Positions 35,201 through 44,062 of a stretch of 64,000 nt of DNA are shown here, in pieces. The position numbers and the translations under genes are program-made. Position 1 is the stretch's first letter; the number at the start of each line of letters is the position of its first letter. The notes below the pieces were generated by a model, which did not search any database, was not told where the DNA came from, and saw nothing but the letters and a program-made list of their open reading frames with translations. This stretch comes from CAZCZU01 sp964503475 (GTDB taxonomy: Bacteria > Pseudomonadota > Zetaproteobacteria > Mariprofundales > Mariprofundaceae), in contig CAZCZU010000002.1 in NCBI GenBank assembly GCA_964503475.1, positions 53,948 through 117,947 of the forward strand. The letters run 5' to 3'.

Positions 35201-38040
35201 CGATTCTGAAAGAGAAGCAGCTTTCGGAGAGCCCCTTCGCTATCGATGCGGCCGGCAGCGATTTTGCCCTGCCGGTCTCGGAGCCGGGCGACTTCGTGGC
35301 CGAGCTGCGCGATGACCGGGGCACCCTGCTCAGCCGGGTCCGCTACAGCGTGGCCGGCAGCAGTAATCTGTCGCGGTCACTGGAGAAGAGTGCCGAGCTG
35401 CAGGTGAAGCTGGATCGCAAGAGCTATGAGCCGGGGCAGTCGATCCAGGTACAGATCACGGCCCCCTATACCGGCGCCGGCCTGATCACCATCGAGCGTG
35501 ACAAGGTCTACGCCTACAAATGGTTCAAGGCGGAGAAGAGCGGCACACTGGCCATAATCCGGGTGCCCGAGGGTTTCGAGGGCAATGGCTACGTCAATGT
35601 CGCCTTTGTGCGCGCGGCCGATTCGAAGGAGATCTTCACCAGCCCGCTCAGCTACAGTGCCGTGCCGTTCGCCGTCGGCATGGATCGACGCCGGATCAAT
35701 ATCGAGCTGGATACACCGGAGCGGGTGAAACCGGGCGACAGGCTTCATATCCGTTACCGGACGGCGAAGCCGGCCCGGATCGCCCTGTTCGCCGTCGATG
35801 AGGGGATTCTGCAGGTGGCGAAATACCACACGCCGAACCCGCTGGCCCACTTCTTCCGCAAGCAGGCGCTGGAGGTGAAAACCTTCCAGATCGTCGACCT
35901 GATCCTGCCGGAGTTCCGTCTGGCGATGGAGGCCGCGGCCAGCGGCGGCGGCATGGATGCGGCGGCGCGCAAGGCGATCGGCAGCAATCTCAACCCCTTC
36001 CGGCGCGGCATGCAGAAGCCGGTCGCTTTCTGGTCCGGCATCATCGATGCCGATGGCTCGAAACAGGATTACAGCATCGAGGTGCCCGACTACTTCAACG
36101 GCAGCCTGCGCCTGATGGCGGTGGCGGTGTCGGATGAAGCCATCGGTGTGGCACGCGGCGATGTCCAGGTGAAGGGGCCGTTTGTCATCAGCCCCAATGC
36201 GCCGGTGATGGTCGCCCCGGGCGACACCTTCGAGGTCTCCGTCGGCATTGCCAACAATCTCGAGGATACGGATGGCAAGTCGCAGGTGCAGGTGGCCGTG
36301 GTACCGACATCGCAGCTGAGCGTGGTCGGTGCGGCCGAGCAGCAGCTTGATCTTGCCTCGGGCAGCGAAGGCAAGGTGCGCTTCCGCATCCGGGCCGGCG
36401 ACAGGCCGGGTGCAGCCGAGCTGCGTTTCACCGCTTCGGCGGCGGCACAGGAGAGCCACCTGACCGCGACGATGAGCGTGCGTCCGGCCGTGCCCTACAT
36501 GGCCACCTTCGCCAGCGGCGATGCGGCGGATGGGGAAGCCGAGGTGGCGGTGGCGCGGCATCTGCTGCCCGATTACAGCAGCCAGGAGGCGGTCGCATCG
36601 CACAGCCCGCTGGTACTGGTCGAGGGGCTGGCCGCCTACCTGCGTGCCTTTGCCCACGGCTGTGCCGAGCAGATGGTCAGTAAGGTGTTCCCGTTCCTCG
36701 GCTTTTTGAATCATCCGGGGCTGCATGTCGACAAGGCGAAGGTGCAGGCCGATTTCGGACAGGTGATCAACCGTCTGCGCAGCCGTCAGACCGCCAGTGG
36801 CGCCTTCGAATTCTGGCCCGGCCAGGGGGCGCCGCAGGGGCTCGATTTCCCCTCCGTCTATATCATGCATTTCCTCACCGATGCGCGTGAGCTCGGTTAT
36901 CCGGTGCCGGAGGGCATGATGCAGCGCGGACTGGGCTTCTTGCAGCGGGTGGCGGCCGGTCGCGGCAGCGAGACTTCACCGATGGAGGCGCGGGTGCGCG
37001 CCTATGCCATCTACCTGCTGACCCGCAACAGGCAGGTGACCAGCAACTACCTGATCGATCTCTATTCGATGCTGGAGCGCCAGTACAAGGATGAGTGGCT
37101 GAACGATATCACCGCCGTTTATATGGCGGCTTCGTTCGCCATGCTGCATAACGAGCGGATGCAGGAGAAAACGCTGGCCGGCTATCGATTCGGCAGCGAC
37201 AAGCAGTTCGTCGATTCCGATTTCGACGGACGCCTGAACCAGGATGCCCAGTACATCTATCTGCTGGCCCGCCATTTCCCCGATCGTCTGCAGGACAAGG
37301 TCGGCGAGAAGGGGATCATGGCGCTGGTGCAGCCGCTTTATCGCGGCGAGTTCAATACCCTCTCCGCCGCCTACACGATGCTGGCCCTGGGTGCCTATAC
37401 CAGCCATATGCCGGGGGCGGCCGATGATGGCGATATCGTTATCAAGGCACTGGCGGCGGCGAAGGAGAAGGCACTGAAGACGGGGCATGATCCTTTTGCC
37501 CGGGCCACCTTCGGCACCGATGCCGAGCAGATAAGCTTTGCCGGCGGCAAGCGTCTCTTCTATGTCGTCAACCAGTCCGGTTTCGATCGCGATCTGCCGA
37601 GCCAGGCGATGCAGCAGGGGCTGGAGATCCAGCGCGAGTACCTGGACAAGCAGGGCAATGTCGTCACCGCAGCCCCCCTGGGCAGCGAGGTGACGGTACG
37701 CCTGAGGGTTCGGGCGAAGGATGAGCGACATGTCACCAATGTGGCGATCGTCGATCTGCTGCCCGGCGGCTTCGAGGTGGTGCGTGATTCGATGCGGCGC
37801 AGCGGCTCGATCCGGAGTTGGCGTCACTACGAGGATATCCGCGAGGATCGGGTGGTGATCTACGGCGATTTCGGACCGAAGGTGAGCAAATTCGAATATC
37901 GTGCCAAGGTGACGGCGGCAGGCGAGTTCGTCATCCCGTCGGCCTATGCCGGCTCGATGTACGACCGCACCCTGCATGCCCGCACCGTGCCGGGTCACTT
38001 CACGGTGAGTGGCTATGAGGGAGCCGGGCAGGGGGAGTAG
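32284..38040 (+). CDS. Bacterial alpha-2-macroglobulin
   Basis: 1918-residue protease-trapping protein. A membrane-anchoring helix lies at about residues 44-60 (FWLALFLMVAAGAAYGYY); no lipobox is seen, unlike the E. coli lipoprotein. Macroglobulin-like beta domains follow, with the bait region and receptor-type domains around 600-1300 (FSDRGIYRPGDTAHLAAIVR; PYTGAGLITIERDKVYAYKW). The thioester motif C-A-E-Q is at Cys1460 (HGCAEQMVSKVFPFLGF). A helical TED domain and a final beta domain close it. Such proteins covalently trap attacking proteases in the periplasm. SD GGAGGGG sets the start at 32284. pbpC follows 24 bp later, the standard partner. Confidence 0.95.
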   Translation: MRTLWAIITYIPVQLFGSLSWSRPPWLAALAGVKKRAPKRFWLALFLMVAAGAAYGYYTTLPEPARVAVSIDAPGLTPNIDKARPDPVRVHFSFEGASKSVAALNVLDKVVSGSVHMQPEARGEWRWENESTLLFTPAKDWPAGQKYALSFDARLFADGVELQDAEHGFTTPAFRASIQNLRFYKDPKNPKTSKVVGTLSFTHPVDEQSLKAHLSLYTQPKNGQRQAGHFELTFDKRHRQAYVHSDPVTIGSDESYMYLALARGIRPQSGPSESKAESRERVIIPSMYTFFRVTGVHGQIVRNEQQNNDPEQVITIEFSDGVNTEALQQHVTAWLLPEKRTPNQRYPYRWRSPSEVTSAVLSRSEKLPLELLPTERRFMPLQSFRIDAPVGRSIYVHIDRGLESEAGFKLAVAQPWLVRAPRYPQEAKIAFDGSLLSVSGDKRLTLLSRGVEALKIEVGRVLPGQLAHLVSQTSSDIRNPRFNYSYAFNEENISEIFSEVQPLNAPHPSKAVYSTLDLGRYLQQSRQGPGLFFVRVSGWDKARKRKIYGAQDRRLIMVTDIGLLVKDNVDDSHDVFVQSVRQGSPLAGAEVQVLGKNGMPIMRRTTGKDGHVAFPTLKDFKAAQTPVAYMVRREGDVSFIPYRRSQRMINYSRFDVGGVQSRHQAGKGLSAYLFSDRGIYRPGDTAHLAAIVRQRSWQPLGKMPLEVVITDPRGSVVLAHKLELPASGFFEWKLDTDTVSATGIYTARVHLVSDRGVRREEIGSATFRVEEFQPDRMKIRSQLTGGKHKGWYTPEAMAAHITLENLFGTPARKRLVKGRMHLTPAGFAFRQYKAFAFTDPLRDPKQRRISIDEVLPDQHTDDEGKAAFELPLARFDKGTYRLLFQAEGFEAGGGRSVSTQAATLVSPVTHLVGYKADGDLGFIHKDSPRHLTFIAIDPELQQIALPGLTLRLLERRHVSTLVKQRDGTFKYQSILKEKQLSESPFAIDAAGSDFALPVSEPGDFVAELRDDRGTLLSRVRYSVAGSSNLSRSLEKSAELQVKLDRKSYEPGQSIQVQITAPYTGAGLITIERDKVYAYKWFKAEKSGTLAIIRVPEGFEGNGYVNVAFVRAADSKEIFTSPLSYSAVPFAVGMDRRRINIELDTPERVKPGDRLHIRYRTAKPARIALFAVDEGILQVAKYHTPNPLAHFFRKQALEVKTFQIVDLILPEFRLAMEAAASGGGMDAAARKAIGSNLNPFRRGMQKPVAFWSGIIDADGSKQDYSIEVPDYFNGSLRLMAVAVSDEAIGVARGDVQVKGPFVISPNAPVMVAPGDTFEVSVGIANNLEDTDGKSQVQVAVVPTSQLSVVGAAEQQLDLASGSEGKVRFRIRAGDRPGAAELRFTASAAAQESHLTATMSVRPAVPYMATFASGDAADGEAEVAVARHLLPDYSSQEAVASHSPLVLVEGLAAYLRAFAHGCAEQMVSKVFPFLGFLNHPGLHVDKAKVQADFGQVINRLRSRQTASGAFEFWPGQGAPQGLDFPSVYIMHFLTDARELGYPVPEGMMQRGLGFLQRVAAGRGSETSPMEARVRAYAIYLLTRNRQVTSNYLIDLYSMLERQYKDEWLNDITAVYMAASFAMLHNERMQEKTLAGYRFGSDKQFVDSDFDGRLNQDAQYIYLLARHFPDRLQDKVGEKGIMALVQPLYRGEFNTLSAAYTMLALGAYTSHMPGAADDGDIVIKALAAAKEKALKTGHDPFARATFGTDAEQISFAGGKRLFYVVNQSGFDRDLPSQAMQQGLEIQREYLDKQGNVVTAAPLGSEVTVRLRVRAKDERHVTNVAIVDLLPGGFEVVRDSMRRSGSIRSWRHYEDIREDRVVIYGDFGPKVSKFEYRAKVTAAGEFVIPSAYAGSMYDRTLHARTVPGHFTVSGYEGAGQGE

Positions 38041-38064
38041 TATCCCCCTCAGGATGAGGCGCGG

Positions 38065-40425
38065 ATGAAGTTGTGGATGAAACGCTCGCTTGGGGTTGCG
38101 GCTGCCGTTCTGGCGGCCGCAACGCTCGTCTATAGCTTCTGTCCGAAACCGGCCCTGCTGGAGTCGATCCCCTTTTCGACGGCAGTCTACGATCGCCACG
38201 GCACACTGCTGCGGCTGACGCTGGCCAGCGACGATCGCTATCGGCTGTTCGTGCCGATCGAGCGCATCGCACCATCGCTGATCGAGTCGACGCTTCTCTA
38301 CGAGGATGCCCACTACTACGATCATCCCGGCATCAATCCGGCCGCCCTGCTGCGGGCGGCCTGGCAGACCTATGTGGTGCGCAGGCGGGCGGTTGGTGCC
38401 TCCACCATCAGCATGCAGGTGGCACGCATGCTGTTTCATATCGATTCGCGCACCATTCCCGGCAAGCTGATCCAGATCGTGCGCGCCCTGCAGCTGGAGC
38501 GCCACTACAGCAAGGCGCAGATCCTCGAGGCCTATCTCAATCTCGCCCCCTACGGCCACAATATCGAAGGGGTGGGGGCGGCCAGCCTCACCTATTTCGG
38601 CAAGCAGGCCGCGGTACTGTCGCTGCCGGAGGCGATGGCGTTGAGCGTGATTCCGCAGAATCCATCCGCACGTGTGCCGACCCGGGCCGAGGGCTATGCC
38701 ACGATGATTCAGGCGCGCAGCCGCCTCTTTGCCCGCTGGCGGGAGACGCATCCGCATCAAGGGGCGGAGCAGGCCGCGCTGATGGCGATGCCGCTTGCCA
38801 TCCACGCGATCGGTAACCTGCCGTTTCTGGCGCCGCACTTTGTCGAGGCGCGGCTGCAGCATGCCGATCGCCGGGGCGGTGAGATGCATACCACCCTCGA
38901 TCTGCCGCTGCAGCGGCTGCTGGAGCAGCGGATTGCCGCCTATGTGGCCCGGAAAAAGACGCTCGGTATCGCCAATGCATCGGCCATGCTGCTCGACTAC
39001 CGCTCCATGCAGGTGGTTGCCTCGGTCGGCTCGGCCGACTTCTTCGATGATGCCATCGAGGGGCAGGTGGATGGAACGATGGCCAGGCGCTCGCCCGGCT
39101 CGGCCCTGAAACCGCTGATCTATGCCCTGGCCATGGATGAGGGGCTGATCCACCCGATGAGCATGCTCAAGGATGCGCCGCGCCGCTTCGGTGCCTATAC
39201 GCCGGAGAACTTCGATCGCGGCCTTGCCGGCCCCATTTTCGCCCGCGATGCATTGATCTACAGCCGCAACGTGCCGGCCGTCAGCCTGATGGCGCGGCTG
39301 GAGAAGCCTGGCTTCTACACCTTCCTGCAGCGGGCCGGTATCAGCGACCTGAAGTCCGAGGCGTTCTATGGCCTGGCCCTGGCGCTGGGCGGGGTGGAGG
39401 TGCGCATGGATGAGCTTGTGCGCCTCTACGCCATGCTGGCCAACGCGGGTCGCCTGCAGCCGCTGCGTACCATGCTCGATGATACGGGGCACCCGCCGGG
39501 GAACACTGTTTCACAGGGCAAGGCGCTACTCAGCCCGGAAGCCGCCTTCCTGACCCTGGACATGCTGCGCCGCAATCCACGCCCGGAAGTGAGTGCCCGG
39601 CTGGGCAATGTCGGCACGCCGCTGCCGGTGGCCTGGAAGACCGGTACCTCGTTTGCCTTTCGCGATGCCTGGTCGGTCGGGGTGTTCGGCCCCTACGTGC
39701 TGGCGGTGTGGGTCGGTAATTTCGATGGCGAGGGCAACCCCTCGTTCGTCGGCCGCCGCGCGGCCGCGCCCCTCTTTTTCGATCTGGTCGATGCCGTTGC
39801 CCAGTCGCAGGGCGGGCTGAAGAGCGCCTGGACCGATCCGAAGGGGCTCAAGCTGACGCGGGTGAAGGTGTGTGCCCCGACCGGTGACCTGCCGAACCGC
39901 GACTGCCCGGCCACGGTTTCATCGTGGTTCATTCCCGGCAAATCGCCGATACGGGTCTCCGATATCTACCGGGCCGTGCCGGTCCGCAAGCAGAGCGGCC
40001 TGCGCGCCTGCTCGGCCTTCGACGACGGGGTCGAGATGCGGGTCTACGAGTTCTGGCCCTCGGATATGCTGGCCCTGTTCCGCAAGGCGGGCATCTCGCG
40101 TCGGCAGCCGCCGCCCTACGAGCCCGGCTGCACCATGGATGTGAAGGCGGCTACCGGCCTTGCGCCGCAAATCCGTTCGCCGGGGCGCCATATTGTCTAT
40201 GCCGTGCGCAGCGAGAAGCTGGGCGAGGAGCGTATCCCGTTCATGGCCGTGGCCGATGCCGATGTGAAGCGGCTCTACTGGTTTGTCGACGACCATTTCG
40301 TCGGCTCCGTACGCAATGGCGAGGCGCTGACCTGGCATCTCCGGCCGCAAACGGCCGAGGTGCGGGTGGTGGACGACCACGGCCGTGCCGACTGGCGCCG
40401 GATCACGGTGCAGATGGTGCAGTAG
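38065..40425 (+). CDS. pbpC: Penicillin-binding protein 1C
   Basis: 786 residues. One N-terminal membrane helix, a transglycosylase domain (about 45-230; LLYEDAHYYDHPGINPAALL with the catalytic Glu, GASTISMQVARML), a transpeptidase domain (about 290-570) with the nucleophile motif in SPGSALKPLIYALAM, YSRNVPA as S-x-N, and KTGTS, and a C-terminal BiPBP_C domain (about 700-785). PbpC polymerises peptidoglycan and is generally paired with alpha-2-macroglobulin, perhaps to repair damage at trapped-protease sites. Immediately follows that gene. Confidence 0.96.
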   Translation: MKLWMKRSLGVAAAVLAAATLVYSFCPKPALLESIPFSTAVYDRHGTLLRLTLASDDRYRLFVPIERIAPSLIESTLLYEDAHYYDHPGINPAALLRAAWQTYVVRRRAVGASTISMQVARMLFHIDSRTIPGKLIQIVRALQLERHYSKAQILEAYLNLAPYGHNIEGVGAASLTYFGKQAAVLSLPEAMALSVIPQNPSARVPTRAEGYATMIQARSRLFARWRETHPHQGAEQAALMAMPLAIHAIGNLPFLAPHFVEARLQHADRRGGEMHTTLDLPLQRLLEQRIAAYVARKKTLGIANASAMLLDYRSMQVVASVGSADFFDDAIEGQVDGTMARRSPGSALKPLIYALAMDEGLIHPMSMLKDAPRRFGAYTPENFDRGLAGPIFARDALIYSRNVPAVSLMARLEKPGFYTFLQRAGISDLKSEAFYGLALALGGVEVRMDELVRLYAMLANAGRLQPLRTMLDDTGHPPGNTVSQGKALLSPEAAFLTLDMLRRNPRPEVSARLGNVGTPLPVAWKTGTSFAFRDAWSVGVFGPYVLAVWVGNFDGEGNPSFVGRRAAAPLFFDLVDAVAQSQGGLKSAWTDPKGLKLTRVKVCAPTGDLPNRDCPATVSSWFIPGKSPIRVSDIYRAVPVRKQSGLRACSAFDDGVEMRVYEFWPSDMLALFRKAGISRRQPPPYEPGCTMDVKAATGLAPQIRSPGRHIVYAVRSEKLGEERIPFMAVADADVKRLYWFVDDHFVGSVRNGEALTWHLRPQTAEVRVVDDHGRADWRRITVQMVQ

Positions 40426-40490
40426 CCCTTCGCTCTACGCCGGTCTGTACTACACTGGTAGTCAGTCAGTTCATAGGCCGGAGGTGACCC

Positions 40491-41672
40491 ATGCATCACT
40501 ATCCCTACGTCATTATCGGTGCCGGCATGACCGCGGCGGCAGCCGTGCGCGGTATCCGCGAAATCGATTCCGAAGGGCAGATTGCCGTGCTCGGGCGCGA
40601 GCCGTACGCTCCCTATCAGCGGCCGCCGCTCTCCAAGGGGCTTTGGGCCGGCAAGTCGGTCGACGACATCTGGTGCGAGATGCCGGAGCACAATGTCGAT
40701 CTCTATCTGTCACGCGAGGTGACGGCGATCGATCGCGACAAACGGACGGTCAGCGATACTGCGGGGGAGACATTCCATTACGACACCCTGCTGCTGGCCA
40801 CCGGCGGTGTGGTGCGCCAGCTGCCCGAGGCGGTGGAGGGGCTGATCCACTACCGCACCCTGGACGATTTCCATGCCCTGCACGCCGTGGCCAGGAAGGG
40901 GACGCACATCGCGGTCATTGGTGGTGGTTTCATCGGCTCTGAGGTGGCCGCGGCCCTGGCCCGGAACGAGTGCCGGGTGACGATGATCTTCCCGGACGAG
41001 GCGATCGGGTCGCGCATCTACCCCTCCGGCCTGGCCCTGTTTCTGGACGGCTACTATCGCGCCAGGGGTGTGGAGCTGTTCAACAAGGATTCGGTCACGG
41101 CCATGGCGCTGGTGGGCGAGGGCTACCGGCTGAACACCAGGGGCGGGCAGGTGATCGATGCCGATGCCGTGGTGGTCGGTATCGGTATCACGCCCGATAC
41201 GGCCCTGGCGGAAGCGGCGGGACTCACGGTCGACAACGGCATCATTGTCGACGAGTTCCTGCGCACCGATGACGAAGTGATCTATGCCGCGGGCGATGTG
41301 GCCAACTTCCACAACCCGGCCCTTAACGAGCGCATGCGGGTGGAGCATGAGGATAATGCGGTCTCGATGGGCGAGATCGCCGGCAAGAACATGGCCGGCA
41401 CGCGCCTGCCCTACACGCACCTGCCCTACTTCTATTCGGACCTGTTCGATTTCGGCTACGAGGCGGTCGGCAGGCTCGATACGCGGCTGGATATGGTCGA
41501 GGAGTGGCATGGTGAGAACTACCACAAGGGTATCGTCTACTACTGTGAGGATGGCCGTGTACGCGGCGTGCTCTTGTGGAACGTCTGGGATCAGGTCGAG
41601 GCGGCGACCCGCCTGATTGAGTCAGGCGAACAGTTCACACCCGATGAACTGCGTGGGCGTTTGCCAGAGTGA
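40491..41672 (+). CDS. FAD/NAD-dependent oxidoreductase (AIF/ferredoxin-reductase-like)
   Basis: 393 residues with two nucleotide-binding loops: YVIIGAGMTAAAAVRGIRE for FAD and IAVIGGGFIGSEVAAALAR for NAD(P)H. PYQRPPLSKGLWAG and VIYAAGDVANFHNP are the conserved FAD-contact stretches of this family, and the C-terminal domain (about 300-390) resembles that of apoptosis-inducing factor. It likely passes electrons to a ferredoxin or acts as NADH dehydrogenase; no partner is nearby. SD GGAGGTGA precedes the ATG. Confidence 0.9.
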   Translation: MHHYPYVIIGAGMTAAAAVRGIREIDSEGQIAVLGREPYAPYQRPPLSKGLWAGKSVDDIWCEMPEHNVDLYLSREVTAIDRDKRTVSDTAGETFHYDTLLLATGGVVRQLPEAVEGLIHYRTLDDFHALHAVARKGTHIAVIGGGFIGSEVAAALARNECRVTMIFPDEAIGSRIYPSGLALFLDGYYRARGVELFNKDSVTAMALVGEGYRLNTRGGQVIDADAVVVGIGITPDTALAEAAGLTVDNGIIVDEFLRTDDEVIYAAGDVANFHNPALNERMRVEHEDNAVSMGEIAGKNMAGTRLPYTHLPYFYSDLFDFGYEAVGRLDTRLDMVEEWHGENYHKGIVYYCEDGRVRGVLLWNVWDQVEAATRLIESGEQFTPDELRGRLPE

Positions 41673-42067
41673 ATTGGACTCAGGTTGTAAAAGCCTGTGT
41701 TTTTGCGGGAGCTGTCCCGGCTATTTTGGCCCCTGTTCTGTGGCCTGTCGTGATCTATCTTGAACAGGGCGCCATGCCGACTTGGACCATTTATCCGGCT
41801 GTGGAGATTATGTTCTTTGCCCTGTTGGTGGGATCTGGAGGCTGCATTTTCCTGGGAATTCCCGTGTTGCTGTTTTTGAACAGGCTACGTTTAAACCGGC
41901 CATGGATAGCAGCGACAACGGGGTTTGTGCTGGCGATATCGATATTTGCTTTGTTGGGAGCAGTCCACGATTGGCCGCTCTATGCATTCTTGGGAACACT
42001 GGGAGCGGCCAGTGGTTTTATCGCCAGCTATCTGTCCGTGATCGAGAGACAGCCGCAGCTGTTCTGA
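41669..42067 (+). CDS. Small four-helix membrane protein, unknown
   Basis: 132 residues starting with GTG in a GTGA overlap with the upstream reductase stop. Four hydrophobic helices are visible (AGAVPAILAPVLWPVVIYL, VEIMFFALLVGSGGCIFLGI, FVLAISIFALLGAVHDW, YAFLGTLGAASGFIASYLSV). Base composition is clearly lower in GC than its neighbours (many TTT, ATT and GTT codons), which suggests later acquisition. I recognise no family. Its end is 12 bp from the convergent barrel gene. Confidence 0.65.
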   Translation: MNWTQVVKACVFAGAVPAILAPVLWPVVIYLEQGAMPTWTIYPAVEIMFFALLVGSGGCIFLGIPVLLFLNRLRLNRPWIAATTGFVLAISIFALLGAVHDWPLYAFLGTLGAASGFIASYLSVIERQPQLF

Positions 42068-42079
42068 AACGATTCAGGC

Positions 42080-43306
42080 CTAGAAATAGGCTCGGACCTC
42101 CAGCAGCAGAGAGGCGGGATAGCTGCCGAACTCGCTGTTCAGTTTGATCAGCTGCGGTTTTTTGCCGAAGGGGATGTTGCCGTTGAGCACCAGCTCCGCC
42201 TCGTCGGCCAGCGAGTAGATGGCGTTCACGGATGCCAGCCATGAGCGGTCGTCCAGGTTGGTGATGGCTACGGCATCACCGGTGAGCAGGGGGGTGAACT
42301 CGTAGCTGCCGCCGGCGGCGATGTAGCGGCGGCCGGGATAGCTGGCGGTTGATGTGCTACCCGTGGTCGAAAAGGCGTAGTTGGCCACATCGGTGGCGCC
42401 GGCGCCGTGGTAGTAGTACTCGGCCCGGAGACCGAGGCTGCTTTCGAAACGGTGCTTGATGCCGCCGACGAACTCGATGCGGCGCGCACCCATCTGGTCG
42501 TGGGTGATGTGCCCCTCCATGCGCATGCCGACCCAGTCGAACAGGTTCCCCTGCAGCGAGCCGCCGTACAGGTTGGCGCGCTGCACGCGGGCGGCCAGCA
42601 GTCCCCACTCGATATGACTTTGCACGGTGGAGAAGCGGGCCGCCCAGGCGGTGCGCTTGCTATCGGGGTGGATGCTCCAGCCGCCGGCCCGGGTGGCATC
42701 CGGCCTGTAGCCGGCCGCCACGATCATGGAGAGTTGCGAGAGCTGGCCCAGGCGCACCTCGGTGCGCAGGGCATCGACGCCCGGCTTGTAGGTGCGGTAG
42801 AAGGTCTGGGCGGCGAAGGGGGCGAAGAGGTCGTTGGGGGTGAAGTAGAAGGTGGTGGCGAGATTGATCGGCTGGCGCCCGGCGATGATGTCGACGCTGC
42901 CATGGCTGTAACGAAGGTTCAGGTTGTCGATGGCCAGGTGCGTATAGCGGGCGCCGGGCTGCTTGCTGCCCAGGTTCCACTCGCCCAGTCCGCTGCGTTC
43001 CACCCCTGCCGTGGCCGAGGCGTAGCCGGTCATGAAGGCGGGTAGCGTCGTCTGGTAGGCGTTGAACTGCCAGGCAAGGTTGTCGCCTTCGTGCCTCTCC
43101 ATGATCAGGCGGGCGATGCCGCCCAGCCCCTGTTCGTTGCGTTTGGCATAGAGCGGTGTGTCGGGGTTGCGGTCGGCGATGGCGAAGCCGCGCAAGAGCA
43201 GCCTGGCATCGCCATAACGGTTCTCACCCTGCCAGTCGGCGAAGGCGTAGGCCGGCACGGGGAGGGCAAGGCAGAGCAGCCCGAGTAAGAAACGGATGTG
43301 TGGCAT
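42080..43306 (-). CDS. Outer-membrane beta-barrel protein of the LolA-like/ABC cluster
   Basis: 408 residues with a signal peptide (LLGLLCLALPVPAYA) and a porin-like body of alternating polar/hydrophobic strands rich in Tyr, Gly and Asn, ending in the outer-membrane insertion signal with C-terminal Phe (LLLEVRAYF). No exact family is recognised. It is the last gene of a minus-strand set with an ATPase (2 bp gap), two permeases and a LolA-like carrier, which suggests that it receives or inserts the exported molecule at the outer membrane. Confidence 0.75.
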   Translation of the reverse strand: MPHIRFLLGLLCLALPVPAYAFADWQGENRYGDARLLLRGFAIADRNPDTPLYAKRNEQGLGGIARLIMERHEGDNLAWQFNAYQTTLPAFMTGYASATAGVERSGLGEWNLGSKQPGARYTHLAIDNLNLRYSHGSVDIIAGRQPINLATTFYFTPNDLFAPFAAQTFYRTYKPGVDALRTEVRLGQLSQLSMIVAAGYRPDATRAGGWSIHPDSKRTAWAARFSTVQSHIEWGLLAARVQRANLYGGSLQGNLFDWVGMRMEGHITHDQMGARRIEFVGGIKHRFESSLGLRAEYYYHGAGATDVANYAFSTTGSTSTASYPGRRYIAAGGSYEFTPLLTGDAVAITNLDDRSWLASVNAIYSLADEAELVLNGNIPFGKKPQLIKLNSEFGSYPASLLLEVRAYF

Positions 43307-43308
43307 CG

Positions 43309-44022
43309 CTACCTGCGCAGTTCGTCGTGTTCGATGCTGCCGTCGCGCATGTGGATCAGGCGGCGGGTGCGATCCATCAGGCGCTGGTCGTGGGTGGAGA
43401 AGAGGAAGGTGATCCCCTCCTCGCGGTTCAGCTTCTGCATCAGGTCGAGGATGGCATCGGCGGTGACCGAATCGACGTTGGCGGTCGGCTCGTCGGCCAG
43501 CACGATGGCGGGCCGCGTGACGATGGCGCGGGCGATGGCCACGCGCTGCTGCTGCCCGCCGGACATCTCGTCCGGACGGCGATGCTCCAGCCCCGTCAGC
43601 CCCACCTCTTCCAGCACCGCCATCACCCGCTCATGGCGCCGCTCTTCCGGCACGTTCTGCAGCCGGAGCACGAATTCGGCATTCTCGTAGGCGGTCATCA
43701 CCGGTACCAGGTTGTAGGCCTGGAAGACGAAGCCGATACGGTCGCGGCGCACGCGCGACACCTCGGTGCGGCTGTAGGTGGCCAGATCGCGGTTCTCCAG
43801 CCAGATGCGGCCGCTGGTCGGCTCATCCAGGCCGCCGACCAGGTTGAGCAGTGTACTCTTGCCGGAGCCGGACGGTCCGCAGATGGCGGCGAAGTCGCCC
43901 TCGTCGATATCCAGGGTTACGTTATCCAGCGCCTTCACCGTCACCTGCCCCTGCAGGTAGTGCTTGCTCACCTCGCTCATGCGGACGATGTGTTCGTGCG
44001 GTGTTCCGTTATTGCTGCTCAT
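43309..44022 (-). CDS. ABC transporter ATP-binding protein, LolD/MacB type
   Basis: 237 residues. Walker A is GPSGSGKSTLLNLVGGLDEP, the Q-loop VFQAYNLVPVMTAYENAEF, the signature MSGGQQQRVAIARAIVTRP, Walker B IVLADEPTANVDS and the H-loop FSTHDQRLM. These match the mechanotransmission group (LolD, MacB, FtsE). The partners are the two FtsX-fold permeases upstream on the same strand. Confidence 0.95.
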   Translation of the reverse strand: MSSNNGTPHEHIVRMSEVSKHYLQGQVTVKALDNVTLDIDEGDFAAICGPSGSGKSTLLNLVGGLDEPTSGRIWLENRDLATYSRTEVSRVRRDRIGFVFQAYNLVPVMTAYENAEFVLRLQNVPEERRHERVMAVLEEVGLTGLEHRRPDEMSGGQQQRVAIARAIVTRPAIVLADEPTANVDSVTADAILDLMQKLNREEGITFLFSTHDQRLMDRTRRLIHMRDGSIEHDELRR

Positions 44023-44062
44023 ACCATCTCCAGTAACGATGATGATTCAGGCTGTCCGCACA

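Noticed and set aside
36976..39492. 838-codon open frame opposite alpha-2-macroglobulin and pbpC
   Set aside because: It is antisense to two well-supported genes, rich in His, Gln, Arg and Gly as expected for shadows of high-GC coding sequence, and matches no family.
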